Below are positions 46,210 to 55,499 of a DNA stretch of 64,000 bases, piece by piece (positions within the stretch are counted from its first letter, which is position 1; the number at the start of each line of letters is the position of its first letter). This DNA is from Peribolospora baueri. Lineage: Eukaryota > Basidiomycota > Peribolosporomycetes > Peribolosporales > Peribolosporaceae. The position numbers and the translations under genes are program-made. The DNA is taken from positions 1 through 64,000 of the forward strand of contig JAMDHS010000053.1 in the NCBI GenBank assembly GCA_029717555.1, written 5' to 3'. The notes beneath the pieces are model-generated. The model had not been told where the DNA came from. It searched no databases and saw nothing but the letters and a program-made list of their open reading frames with translations.

Positions 46210-47472
46210 ATGACTACGCTCCCCACCGCATCCTCTTCACGACCCCTCCGTCGCTGCCCAGAGCGGCCCTATGTTCAGTCTGCTCGTCTTCCGTCGCTCG
46301 ACACGGACGACTCCGAGGCGGAGCGCAAGCGGCGGTTCAAACTTTTTCTCGATTCGTCCGAGGATGATGAAAACCAGTACGTGGAAAAGGGGGAGAGCGG
46401 AGGCGATACCACCGACGACAAGAACGAGAGAGGGCGGCAGATTGGCTATGAAACCCGTCGTCGAGTGAGCGGCGTTGTCCAAAATCCGCCGGCGGAACCA
46501 GCGCGAGGGGTCGCAGACGAAGAGCGGCAACGTTCGAGACGTCGTGAGTTGTGATTTTTATTCATTCCAGTCACAGGCTTTCTGAACGAGTGCGTCAACG
46601 GGTTAGCGTATAACTGATCTCCGTTCCTGTATTGCTTTCCCGTATTAGAGACAGCTTCCTCCTCGACGTCCAGCGTCGTTGCCCTCTCCACTCCTCCGCA
46701 CGCCCCGCATCCTTTTCGGGGTAGGAGTTTTCAAGACGGCAGTGACGACGAGCCCTGCGGTGGACGGGGAAAGGAACCGGACAGCCAAGAGCGTCAGCAA
46801 GCGCTTCGAAGAGTCGACCAAGTCTTTCTGCGGACGAAAGGACGCCAGATTGGGAACAGGAAGAGAGATAGGGCGGGAGATGACGAGGAAAGGCTGGCAG
46901 CAAGGCGTGCGGCGAAGAGGAGGGCCTCTGATGGAACGATGGGTGAGTCCTCGACTTTTCCCGGATGCATAGGTCACCATACTGCGATGATCGTCGAGGA
47001 TGAACTGCATAAATCGCCTGGGACCTGCACTGCATTCTTGCCTAGGTCAACCGGTCTTCATCCATGACTCCAGCTCGGACGAGGCTGACACAGACGTTTG
47101 CGGTCTTCAACACAGAAACGAAGGTGGAAAGAAGGAGAATGTCAAGTGGACCTACAATCTGTTAACCCCTCCTTCCAATCTTCGCCACAGACCCGCAGCT
47201 GATCCAAGCTGCACACGCCATTCCTCGTGGACCCCCATGCTCCAAGTGACAGCCGTCCGTCCGAACAGGATCAGCACTCTGACCAACAGCCTGGCTCTCA
47301 GCATACATGGGCACACGGTTCCGACCCCAGTACGCTGCCACCATCGGATGACCCGTGGCACTGGTTCTACCAGTGGCATAATCGCCAACGCCACTCTTCT
47401 AAGACCGATCCGTTCGACACGTCTCCAACCTCTTCATCGCAGTCCGACGAGGAGTCCGCTATGCTGCTATGA
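46210..47472 (+). CDS. Hypothetical acidic/basic protein, 3' end duplicated in reverse
   Basis: Exon 1 (46210-46543) reads MTTLPTASSSRPLRRCPERP and KRRFKLFLDSSEDDENQY. Exon 2 (about 46,650-46,941) reads APHPFRGRSFQDGSDDE and ERLAARRAAKRRASDGTM. Exon 3 starts after GCCTAG at about 47,046 (GQPVFIHDSSSDEADTDV). The last exon seems to be DPQLIQAAHAIPRGP followed, one frame over across a CCCCC run at about 47,233, by HAPSDSRPSEQDQHSD and DDPWHWFYQWHNRQRHS to the TGA at 47470. If the run really has five Cs, the end is frame-shifted. Charged clusters suggest a nuclear protein. No family recognised. The last exon is the left arm of a palindrome. A plus-strand exon at 47,821-48,043 could belong to the same gene before the rearrangement. 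Confidence 0.55.
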
Positions 47473-47730
47473 GATTGGAGACGTGCCGAACGGATCGGTC
47501 TCAGAAGAGTGGCGTTGGCGATTATGCCACTGGTAGAACCAGTGCCACGGGTCATCCGATGGTGGCAGCGTACTGGGGTCGGAACCGTGTGCCCATGTAT
47601 GCTGAGAGCCAGGCTGTTGGTCAGAGTGCTGATCCTGTTCGGACGGACGGCTGTCACTTGGAGCATGGGGGTCCACGAGGAATGGCGTGTGCAGCTTGGA
47701 TCAGCTGCGGGTCTGTGGCGAAGATTGGAA
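47173..47730. repeat. Near-perfect inverted duplication (palindrome)
   Basis: The left arm 47173-~47437 and right arm ~47466-47730 are reverse complements, with about three mismatches in roughly 265 bp. They are separated by a spacer of about 30-40 bp containing the end of the 46,210 gene. Both arms keep the same intron-like end (TTCCAATCTTCGCCACAG). The identity implies a recent event or active gene conversion. Confidence 0.93.
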
Positions 47731-48358
47731 AGCGGCCACAAGGGGGCATCTCTTGGTGACCGCAAGTTCCGATGCCCCACCCCCTCTCCGTCCTGACCTT
47801 TTTTTTTGTCATCCACAGCTCCTCGTGTATGTCAGGGAAGGCCGCTGCCCGTCTACGCGCTGTAAGACGACCGACGCATGCCAGCGCGCGGCTCTGGTCA
47901 AGATGGTCTTTGACCACTTCGACGCGAGCGGACCTGGTTGGAAAAGACGGACAACGTTGGCAACCGAGCGCAATCAGAGGGGCGAAAATGAGAAGTTTAG
48001 GCTCGCTTGGGGACCTTTGAAGGCTACGGTGGGTAAAAAATAAGTGAGACGAGGATCGACGAATGACATCGAGAGCCTCACAAATGGCCACCGCCACCAT
48101 TTTCGCTTTGATCCGCAACTCCAGCGTATGGTCGAAAAATCGAAGATCTGATCTCTGAAGAAGTGTGCGCAATGTGGCGACGAAAACCAATACCAGGAAG
48201 TCCACTGGGTATATCCAATCGTACACGTCTATTCTGGCGACCAATACCCTTCTGGGACGAAGATCACCCTACGGTCGTTCTACTCTGAATCGTGTAAAAG
48301 TCTTCGGTTCATTCTTGGCTGGAATTGCAATGGCAGGCGGCCATCGTCACCTTCCATG
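47731..48358 (+). other. Possible orphan exon and flank
   Basis: A strong 3' splice site (CCTTTTTTTTTGTCATCCACAG at about 47,799-47,820) precedes an open plus-strand frame. It reads LLVYVREGRCPSTRCKTTDA ... KMVFDHFDASGPGWKRR and stops at 48,043. It may be the last exon of the 46,210 gene, cut off by the palindrome. No family recognised. 48,044-48,358 shows nothing else. Confidence 0.4.
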
Positions 48359-50300
48359 TCATGACGACACCCATAGCTTCTCCCGGATCCACTCCGCCGT
48401 CGGCTCGCTGACGTTGAGCGCCGGATCGAGCGGGAGCAAGCCGAGGTGGAGCGGGGCTGCTTGCTGCTCGGTTGACAGGAAGTGGTCATGCATGGAGAGC
48501 GCTGCGAGCGCCAAGTACGAGTGCATAGCGTCTGTAGAAGCGGGTCACCGGTGAAGATGAAGAGGGTTGGTGGTCAGCAGACTTCCGCGTGACATCACGG
48601 ACACTCGCAGAAAGAGAAACCTACCCGGATGTTCGCCAGGGACCTTCGTGAACCCTCCTACCAGAGTCTGGTTGCTGAGCAGCCAGACCACATCAGCCTC
48701 CGCATTCATGAGCTGTCCCTCCCCCAACATCTAAAGCAAAGGTGCGAGCGGCCTTCAGTAACGGTAGTAATTTCGACGAAGACAATGACTCCGCAAATTG
48801 GAAGAGGGACGGGGCAGGCGACTAACATGTATGCTGGCGCCTACCCAGAAGGAATAACAACTGTCCGCGGGCTTTTCGAGTCGGCCTTGGAAGCCGCCAT
48901 GACCGCTAGCCTCCTCCTCTTCTTCGTCTCCGTCTTCGTCTTCCCCGTCCTCCTCCTTCCCTTCGTTGTGTGCTGCCTTGTTTGAGCCAACTGCATGCAT
49001 CTTGGAATCAACACCGCCCGGGGCAGAGCTCATCGAGCCTGCAGAGCCAGCGCTGACGGATTTCGCGACGGGATAAGCTGCATACTGTCGCCCGAGCAGC
49101 CACCGGAGCAAGCTCTTCCGGGCGGGAGAATCTAGAGACAGAAGAGAGGCAAGGCTGGAGGGATATTGACGGGAAGCCAGGACCAAGGCAGCAAGCGTGC
49201 AATACGTTGATCCGCCTGTAAATAACAGGGTAGCTTAGTACAACTGTATGGTGCTGAGCGGAAAGTAAGACTCGCTCACCGTGTCCTTCCAATCGCGGTC
49301 TCACGGCATAGCTGCCCTCGTAGGTTCTACACTTTTCCAGAAAAGCGAGAGCTGCGGGAGCGTCGATGAATGACCAGTCGTTGAGCATGTAGCAGATGGC
49401 GAAAGCAGTGAAGACGAAGCGGACGTCCTGTTCTCTGTCGTCTAGTATTGACGGGGAAGACGCGAAGCTGCGGGGGAGGGTGGATGATCACGTATCGTAT
49501 AAATGTGAGATTGAAGATAAAGGTATGCAAGCTAGCAGAATGGTATATAAGCCTACCTCCCATCAGCTGCCTGCATCGATGCGACAAACTCCTTCAGCCC
49601 TTCTTTATCCAATCTGGAAAAATCATCGCGCAAGATTGCAAGAAGGAGCAGAGCGGTATAGCACATCGCTAGGTTGGCAGGGTCAAAAGACAGGCTTGTT
49701 TCGCGCTGATCGATGGTAAAGCAAAATCATCCTTAAGCACAGTGAGAAAAATACTGTTGAAAGGCTTAGATACGCTGCAGCGAAAGCACTCACTGAAGTT
49801 GAGGGCGCATCCCCGGTTACCAATCGCTGGTCCATGCTTGGTGACCCACGGAATCCTCCACCCGCACTCGCGGCTAGAAGGACAAGAAAAGATAAAGCTT
49901 AGTAGGCCGTAGAATCTCCTCCAGAAAGCAGATAGACGAGCACGCACTCACGCAGCTGCTGGGAATAGATCCAATCACACCATTCTCGCCTCTCCTCGTC
50001 AGTAATCTTGCCGCCCTGGCCTTGCGCCTCTCCAAGGAGGTCGAGTGCAGAGAGGCAGAAGTATGCAATTGCAACTCTACCAAGGGGCGTATGACAAGAT
50101 CGGAAGCACAAGACGGAGAAGACGGTCAAATCGTTTCTCCTCATCACGACGTCGCGCATGAACATTTAGAAGACTGCACGTATGTCCCACACTCACCGCT
50201 GGGTATCGGCGCCCTGATACGGCTGAGGCAGCATGCGCACGTTGCGCAGCCAAAATGCTACGTGCTTCTTGCGCTCAAAAGCTGCCCTAGGGGATGACAT
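48359..50300 (-). CDS. CDC43: Geranylgeranyltransferase type I, beta subunit
   Basis: Attaches geranylgeranyl to CaaL-type proteins, chiefly Rho GTPases, with the shared alpha subunit Ram2. The start at 50300 reads MSSPRAAFERKKHVAFWLRN, matching the family's KKH..FF.R start. Exons include 50197-50300, 49952-50076, 49794-49873 and a long one from 49705. Family blocks are VAIAYFCLSALDLLG, GGGFRGSPSM, LSFDPANLAMCYTALLLLAI, FVFTAFAICYMLNDW, CRTYEGSYAVRP, GGSTYCTLAALVL. Zinc ligands are visible: Asp and Cys in ADSCYSFWVGAS, and His in DAMHSYLALAAL. An acidic insert (a Glu/Asp run in the region 48,905-48,960) interrupts the domain before GHGGFQGRLEK. The gene is intact. It is divergent from RAD1 with about 180 bp or less between starts. 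Confidence 0.95.
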
Positions 50301-50477
50301 AGCTGGCGGAAGGCGGTGGTCAGCGACCAGGCGATGACAAGTGGTGAACGTCAAGTGAATGTCGAGGCAGTCGCCGAGCCGGCTGCGGCGCTCGACGGGC
50401 GGTTTAATTTACGCGCAGGCGCGAAGCTGGAGTCGCATCCCTGTTCATCTTCGAACCACGGCGCTAAACAACTGCCA
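50301..50477. promoter_or_regulatory. Compact bidirectional promoter of CDC43 and RAD1
   Basis: 177 bp between the CDC43 ATG and the preferred RAD1 ATG at 50478. An earlier in-frame RAD1 ATG at 50334 would leave only 33 bp, which is why I prefer the later one. No TATA box is evident. Confidence 0.5.
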
Positions 50478-52545
50478 ATGTCGGAAGTGGACGGTGCTCC
50501 GAACGTGAGTCGAAGAGCGTCCCAGGACTCTTCATGCAAGCCGTGGGCGTGGTCAGCCACTATCGACTGAATACACGGGTCATCTCGGACAGGTACTAGA
50601 AGCTCATGTCTCCGACGTCCGCCCTCTCGCCTCGCTGCTCCGAGCAGTGAGCTTCAGCAAGGTGCGAGTGACCCGGAACGTTTGGTACGGATGTATGACG
50701 GAGACAGTGATAGCTGAGAACTGATATGGAAACGGCCACTTTTTGTGTACCGTCACATCGCAGAGGGCGACCGTGGTTGTGTCGGATGCCGGGCTTAAGA
50801 TCACCACCGAGAACGCGAGGTCCGTGCAAGGTAAGAAGGGGGTCAAGTCAAGGTCTCGAGGACCGTGGCTGGAAGCTCGCAGATCTGACTTGCTCACGCG
50901 TGCATGCTCCCGGGACATGGTTTATTACCTATATACAGCTCATGCTTACCTCCACAAGACCATCTTCTCAAGCTATCGATACCATTCTCCCTCGCAACCG
51001 TCTTCCACAACATCCGAGTCGCTTCCAAACGCGTCGATATCCCCACAGTACGATGAGGAGCCCATTGCATTTGAGATCCATCTGCCTTCCTTACTCGAAT
51101 GTCTCAACATCTTCGGCGGCGCGGGCCCCAGCACAGGCTTCGCGACGGCGGGATGGAGGGAGGGAGGGGACGCGATGGGAATGGGCAGGGGAAGAGGCGG
51201 TTCGAGGCGGAGAGATGAGTTTGATGATGAGGACGGGTTTAGGCGCGAGGGGATGGGAGAGGGAAAGACGACGAGCATGAGCATGATCTATGCCGGCGAG
51301 GGCGAACCTTTGGAGCTCGTGTAAGTCTTTTCCTTCTCTCCCCATTTCCATCTCGCCGTTTCTTCGACGCTTCCTCTTCCTGACTGCTTCCATGTGCACC
51401 CTATTAGCCTGGAGGAAGGAGATGCGACTACTCGGTGCAAATTGACGACATATCAGCCGGATGAGCTGCTGAGCTTTCCGTTTGACGATACCAGGAGAGT
51501 ACAAAAGGTTATCATGAAGGTGAGCGCGAAGGTGACAGTGCGGGCGACCCTTCCTCGTTGGACAGAAAACTGCTCGGCCTTTCCGTTAGTAATCGGCGAT
51601 TTCTTCCTCTATACCAGTCCGAATGGCTTCGAGACGCCCTTTCGGAGCTCGATGCTTCATGCTCCCAGCTCACGATCAGCTTCAACCCTCCATCGTCCAC
51701 TAGTTCTCACGCGATGCCTCGACCAACGTCATCCACCGCAGAAACGGGGACAGAGGCGTCTCAGATTATTGGAAACCGTAGGGGGACGAAACAGAAGAGA
51801 AAGGAGAAGAGGCCCCTGTTCCGGATCACGGCCGATGGAGACTTTGGATCTACGGAGGTAAGTCGCCCATGGCAATGCTATGCAGTGCAACTGAGTAGTA
51901 CATGGTACGTGTCCCGATCGAAATGTTGCCGTTGCTTTTCACCTGGTCTAAATCACTCGCAGATGGACTTTCCTAACGATCGCGACGTCCTCGAATTATT
52001 CGAGTGTATCGAGCCGATCGAAAACAGGCGAGCACCTCAGTCGTCTTCACGAATTCGGAACCGTGGAACAATGGCCGATGGAGTGACCGCCGGCTGACCT
52101 CGCCTCGCTTCGGTCTTACCCCGCGTATGTCACATCACCCAACCCAGCTACAAATTCACTCACATCTCCCACGCTCTGAAAGCGCTCCAACAGTCCATCA
52201 AGACCTCCATTCGCACGGATGACCAGGGCCTCATGAGTCTGCAGTTCATGATGCCCGCAGGAACTGGAAGCGCAGGAGCTGGGTCTGGGCTTGCGTCGTC
52301 AGCTGCGGGTAATGGCGTGTCGGGTAACGCGATGGGAAGGGAAATGGAGGCAGCTGTCAAGGGAGGACATGGTTTCGTCGAGTTCCTGGTTAGTCCTTCA
52401 CTTATTCCTCTTCCGTTCGAGCTACACGTCCGTGCAAAGCTAGGGACGTGGCGGGATTCCTTCATGCTTCACGACAGTGGATCTTACTAGCCTCCTCTCT
52501 TCTTACCGCACCGTTCAGTGTCTGCCGCTCGAAGACGACGACTGA
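50478..52545 (+). CDS. RAD1: RAD1/REC1 subunit of the 9-1-1 checkpoint clamp
   Basis: RAD1 forms the PCNA-like 9-1-1 ring with HUS1 and RAD9, loaded at damaged DNA to activate the checkpoint. The product begins MSEVDGAPN, then VLEAHVSDVRPLASLLRAVS, RATVVVSDAGLKITTENARS and AHAYLHKTIFSSYRY, the conserved first half of the clamp fold. Later blocks are FEIHLPSLLECLNIFGGAG, CKLTTYQPDELLSF, LFRITADGDFGSTE, MDFPNDRDVLELFEC and YKFTHISHALKALQQSIKTS. It ends in EFL|CLPLEDDD at the TGA 52543-52545. A Gly/Arg-rich insert (near GMGRGRGGSRRRDE) enlarges it relative to yeast Ddc1-partner Rad17. The same protein in Ustilago is Rec1, a 3'-5' exonuclease claim I do not extend here. All junctions use GTRAGT-type donors. 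Confidence 0.92.
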
Positions 52546-53967
52546 TTTCCCGAGGTCATGCATGCGCTAGAACCGGCCGCCGTCCTTCACCCATTCTTCG
52601 CCTTCCCTTCCTCCGCTCGTATTCGAACCGCACGTCTGGGCATTTCGGCATTCGTTATCCGATCGTCGCTTAGTCACCATCTGGTATCCACTGCCCGGTA
52701 TCGTAGGGCGCCCGCATCGTCAACCAACGTTATATTTCACCCTGGCCATCTAGGCGTCGACCCGTCCAAGCTTCATCGTACGAGCGAGAGACGGAGAGGC
52801 GGCGGAACGGCAGGCTTTTGAGCATTTGGATCGGCTCGTACAAAGCCGATATGGACAGCCTGTTTGGCCTCCACGGGTTAGCGGGAGCACCTTGAACGCC
52901 GCCATATTGTGCTACCTTGGCGTTCGGAGCATGCCATGAGACTAGGCTTTTGACGATGAGGTTTCGAGGAATGGCCTGCAGGGCCGCTTCCCGGCGAGGC
53001 CCGACCGACGAGGAGGCTCAGATCGATAGGAGCGACACCGGCCTTTCGCCTCCTGTTCAAAGAGAGCGGAACCTTGTCTCCTGGCCTGTTCGCATCATTG
53101 CGTTGACGCTTCATGGAACAAGGAGAAGAAGCAGAGGTCGTACTCACTGAGGACGATTGACTTCTCGAATTTGGAAAAGCTTTTCGAGGCAGCGTTCGTG
53201 ATACCCTTGCAGCCCGTGCATGTCCATACGCGTACGTTGCGTAGACCCCGCTCCGGATGACTTCCTTTGGTCGTTGTCGGCGCCGTCGCTTCCGCTCTCC
53301 AATGCGCGAGCCAAATGTGACACGCCTATATCGGTGATGTGTGTTCTTAGGGGCGATCTGCAAACTCCTTGTATTATTGGTCGAGAGCCTTGGCGATCTC
53401 CTCCCGAAGGAAAGGTTGGCCAGGTGGCTACCACCCGAACCTCGATATATCTGCCGAGTTCTCGACCAAATACAAGGAGTTTGTCGATCGCCATCGCCTA
53501 CCGGCTCCCCGGTACAAAGTCAACGACCTTGTATAACTTTCAACGAAGAACCTTCCAACCGTCAGACCTTCATGCAAGCTCTCCGAGCGCCGTCTCGGTC
53601 CTTTTCGCGTCTCATAATTTTGTGTCTGTTTTTCTCTCAAAGAAGGCTCACTCAGCTTGCCAGGGCGACAATCTTCTCATACGTCGTCCTAGGCGCTCTT
53701 CCACCTGTCTTCCAAATGGCTGATAGAGTACAGAACTTCAAAGGTGGTGAGGCAAGGTATCGGAGGTGCCAAGGTCAGGTGCGTGACGAAATGCCGACTT
53801 TCTCAAGCTGCCCGACGAAGAAATAAAACAACGACGTAAAGTGGTCAGCTCCGCGCTCGCATGCACTTCTCCAACCCCACGATTAGCTTTTGTACGAGAC
53901 GTGCATTTACCTTATTCTCTTCCACAGCGCCGGCCGTCACGACGCCGCGTGCTCTCTTACTCGCTTC
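52546..53967. other. Convergent region with retroelement debris
   Basis: 1.4 kb between the RAD1 stop and the OsmC stop. Apart from the Gypsy fragment described separately, open frames of up to 167 codons on both strands overlap and lack signatures. A short inverted repeat (arms 53,353-53,385 and 53,461-53,492, core AAACTCCTTGTATT) lies here. Confidence 0.5.
53366..53535 (+). mobile_element. Fossil Ty3/Gypsy integrase fragment
   Basis: A short plus-strand remnant reads STKYKEFVDRHRLPAPRYKV followed by NDLV, matching the stretch before the SH3-like tail of Ty3/Gypsy integrases (HRLPAPxYxVGDxVWL). It is a broken fragment without LTRs. It differs from the element at 20.6-24.4 kb, which has another wording in this region. 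The age is unknown, probably old. Confidence 0.5.
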
Positions 53968-54540
53968 TTACTTGCTGAGCCGCTTGTTTGTCCACACGTT
54001 CTTCCATTCCAAGCCACTGCGGATGACCGTCTGGCTGATTGGGCACCGCCGCTCCGTCTCATTCTTGAACCGTTCGAAGCCCTTTTCATCCGCGTCCGTC
54101 TCCACCTCCACCACAAGCTCCATGCTCTTCCAGTTCGCGTTCCCCTCTACCCCACGCACCAACACGGAAGGATCCAATTGCGCGTTCACGCTGACCTTCC
54201 ACTCGCCTAGCGTGATGCCGTGATCGCGCGCGACGAGAGAGCCCGTGACCTGGGTGCACGATGCGAGGGCGCCGAGCTGGTAGGCGAGCGGAGTGGGCGC
54301 CGAGTCGGCGCCGCCAAAGGAAGTGTACGCGTCTGCGGTGAACTTGTGCGCCGAGCCGGCGATGGAGATGTTCTGCGCTGCGCCGCGGCCGATGCCGGTG
54401 ATCGACATGGGGATGGTAGAGCCGTTCAGGCAAGGACGGCTAACGTGGAGGGCTCGAGTGGCCACCCGCTGATGGAGAGAGAATGAAGAAGCCGGCCGCA
54501 CGGCGGCGCGAGGCAAGAAGGCGAGACGGTGCAAAGCCAT
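53968..54540 (-). CDS. OsmC-family peroxidase-like protein, probably mitochondrial
   Basis: A single exon of 190 aa from the ATG at 54540. The first 35 residues (MALHRLAFLPRAAVRPASSF) are Arg-rich and lack acids, a likely mitochondrial presequence. The OsmC/Ohr fold follows: SFGGADSAPTPLAYQLGALA with the first conserved Cys in ALASCTQVTG, then the second in RRCPISQTVIRSGLEW. These two cysteines reduce organic hydroperoxides in bacterial OsmC and Ohr. Fungal members are poorly studied, so the substrate is inference. The length is typical once the presequence is removed. No intron, unlike its neighbours. Confidence 0.92.
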   Translation of the reverse strand: MALHRLAFLPRAAVRPASSFSLHQRVATRALHVSRPCLNGSTIPMSITGIGRGAAQNISIAGSAHKFTADAYTSFGGADSAPTPLAYQLGALASCTQVTGSLVARDHGITLGEWKVSVNAQLDPSVLVRGVEGNANWKSMELVVEVETDADEKGFERFKNETERRCPISQTVIRSGLEWKNVWTNKRLSK

Positions 54541-55499
54541 GCTGAGTTCTAGGGAACGAAGTTAGGAAGAGGCGACGTGACACGGGGTGGTTAGGCGAAG
54601 CACTCTCGATCTTCACTTATACCCTCTTGCCGAAGAGAGGGATGTGTGAGTTCTTGCGTGCTCCTGAAGAGAAATTGCCTCAGCATACTGTGCCGTCGTC
54701 TGTCATGTCCGCCTCCGTTATGCCTCCGGCCCGTGACCTGCGCAAGCTAAGGAGTCGTTGAGAGTCATACACCGTACTCCTCCTACGGGCGCCGACGTTG
54801 CCCGGAACGCTACTTGTATGAGTGTCACGACAAGGCTCGGCGATCAGGCCGGCCAGAGGACGAGGAGCGTTCAGGACGCGCTTGGCGAAATTGCCGTTGC
54901 GATGTGGACAAGTCGAAACAGGGTAAGCAGAAAAAAATCGCATCGGATAGCTGCTGTGTGGAGGCACATGGTGATGTCAGACACGGATGCTACACAATTC
55001 CCGGTCTCAACCGAGCTGGATAACGGGAGAATGATCGGAAATGATGCAGATAGTGGAATTGCCGCAGCGTCCACTCCTCAACTGCATCTTTCCATCTCCA
55101 CGATGGAAATAAAAAACGTAAGAAAACAAGTCGTATTCAAACAGATATATATGCTTGCGGATGATTTGGATCAGACGGATCTGACTTGGTGCTACAACAA
55201 GTGGCGTGACCGCTTTGCGGAGCTTGTGGGACAGTTCGAACGACGGTAGGACGGACAGGATCCGCGCGGCACAGGAGAAGCGAGGCAATGTCAGCAGGAA
55301 CGGAAGGAAGATGCACGCAGGCGGGCGTACGAACAGACAAAAAACCGGTCGTTGCGCCGGACCGCTACGCGGTACAGGGTCCGGGATCAAAAAGGGAAGA
55401 AAAAAGGGAGAGGCAGGAGAGGACAGTGCAGATCGCCGCAAAAAGATAGCTGCCATCACCAATAAAGAACCGAACGACCAACGAATGACAAAACCAGTC
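54541..55499. other. Intergenic region with one doubtful frame
   Basis: The OsmC promoter side and the 3' flank of the next minus-strand gene. A plus-strand frame from an ATG at 54818 to 55249 (143 codons, MSVTTRLGDQAGQRTRS onwards, ending near LTWCYNKWRDRFAELVG) is the only candidate. Composition is unremarkable and no family is recognised, so I do not call it a gene. Confidence 0.35.

Noticed and set aside
54818-55249. 143-codon plus-strand frame between OsmC and the 855-aa gene
   Set aside because: An ATG start and fair composition, but no homologue recognised, no promoter signal, and a position over the 3' flank of another gene. Recorded only as doubtful.
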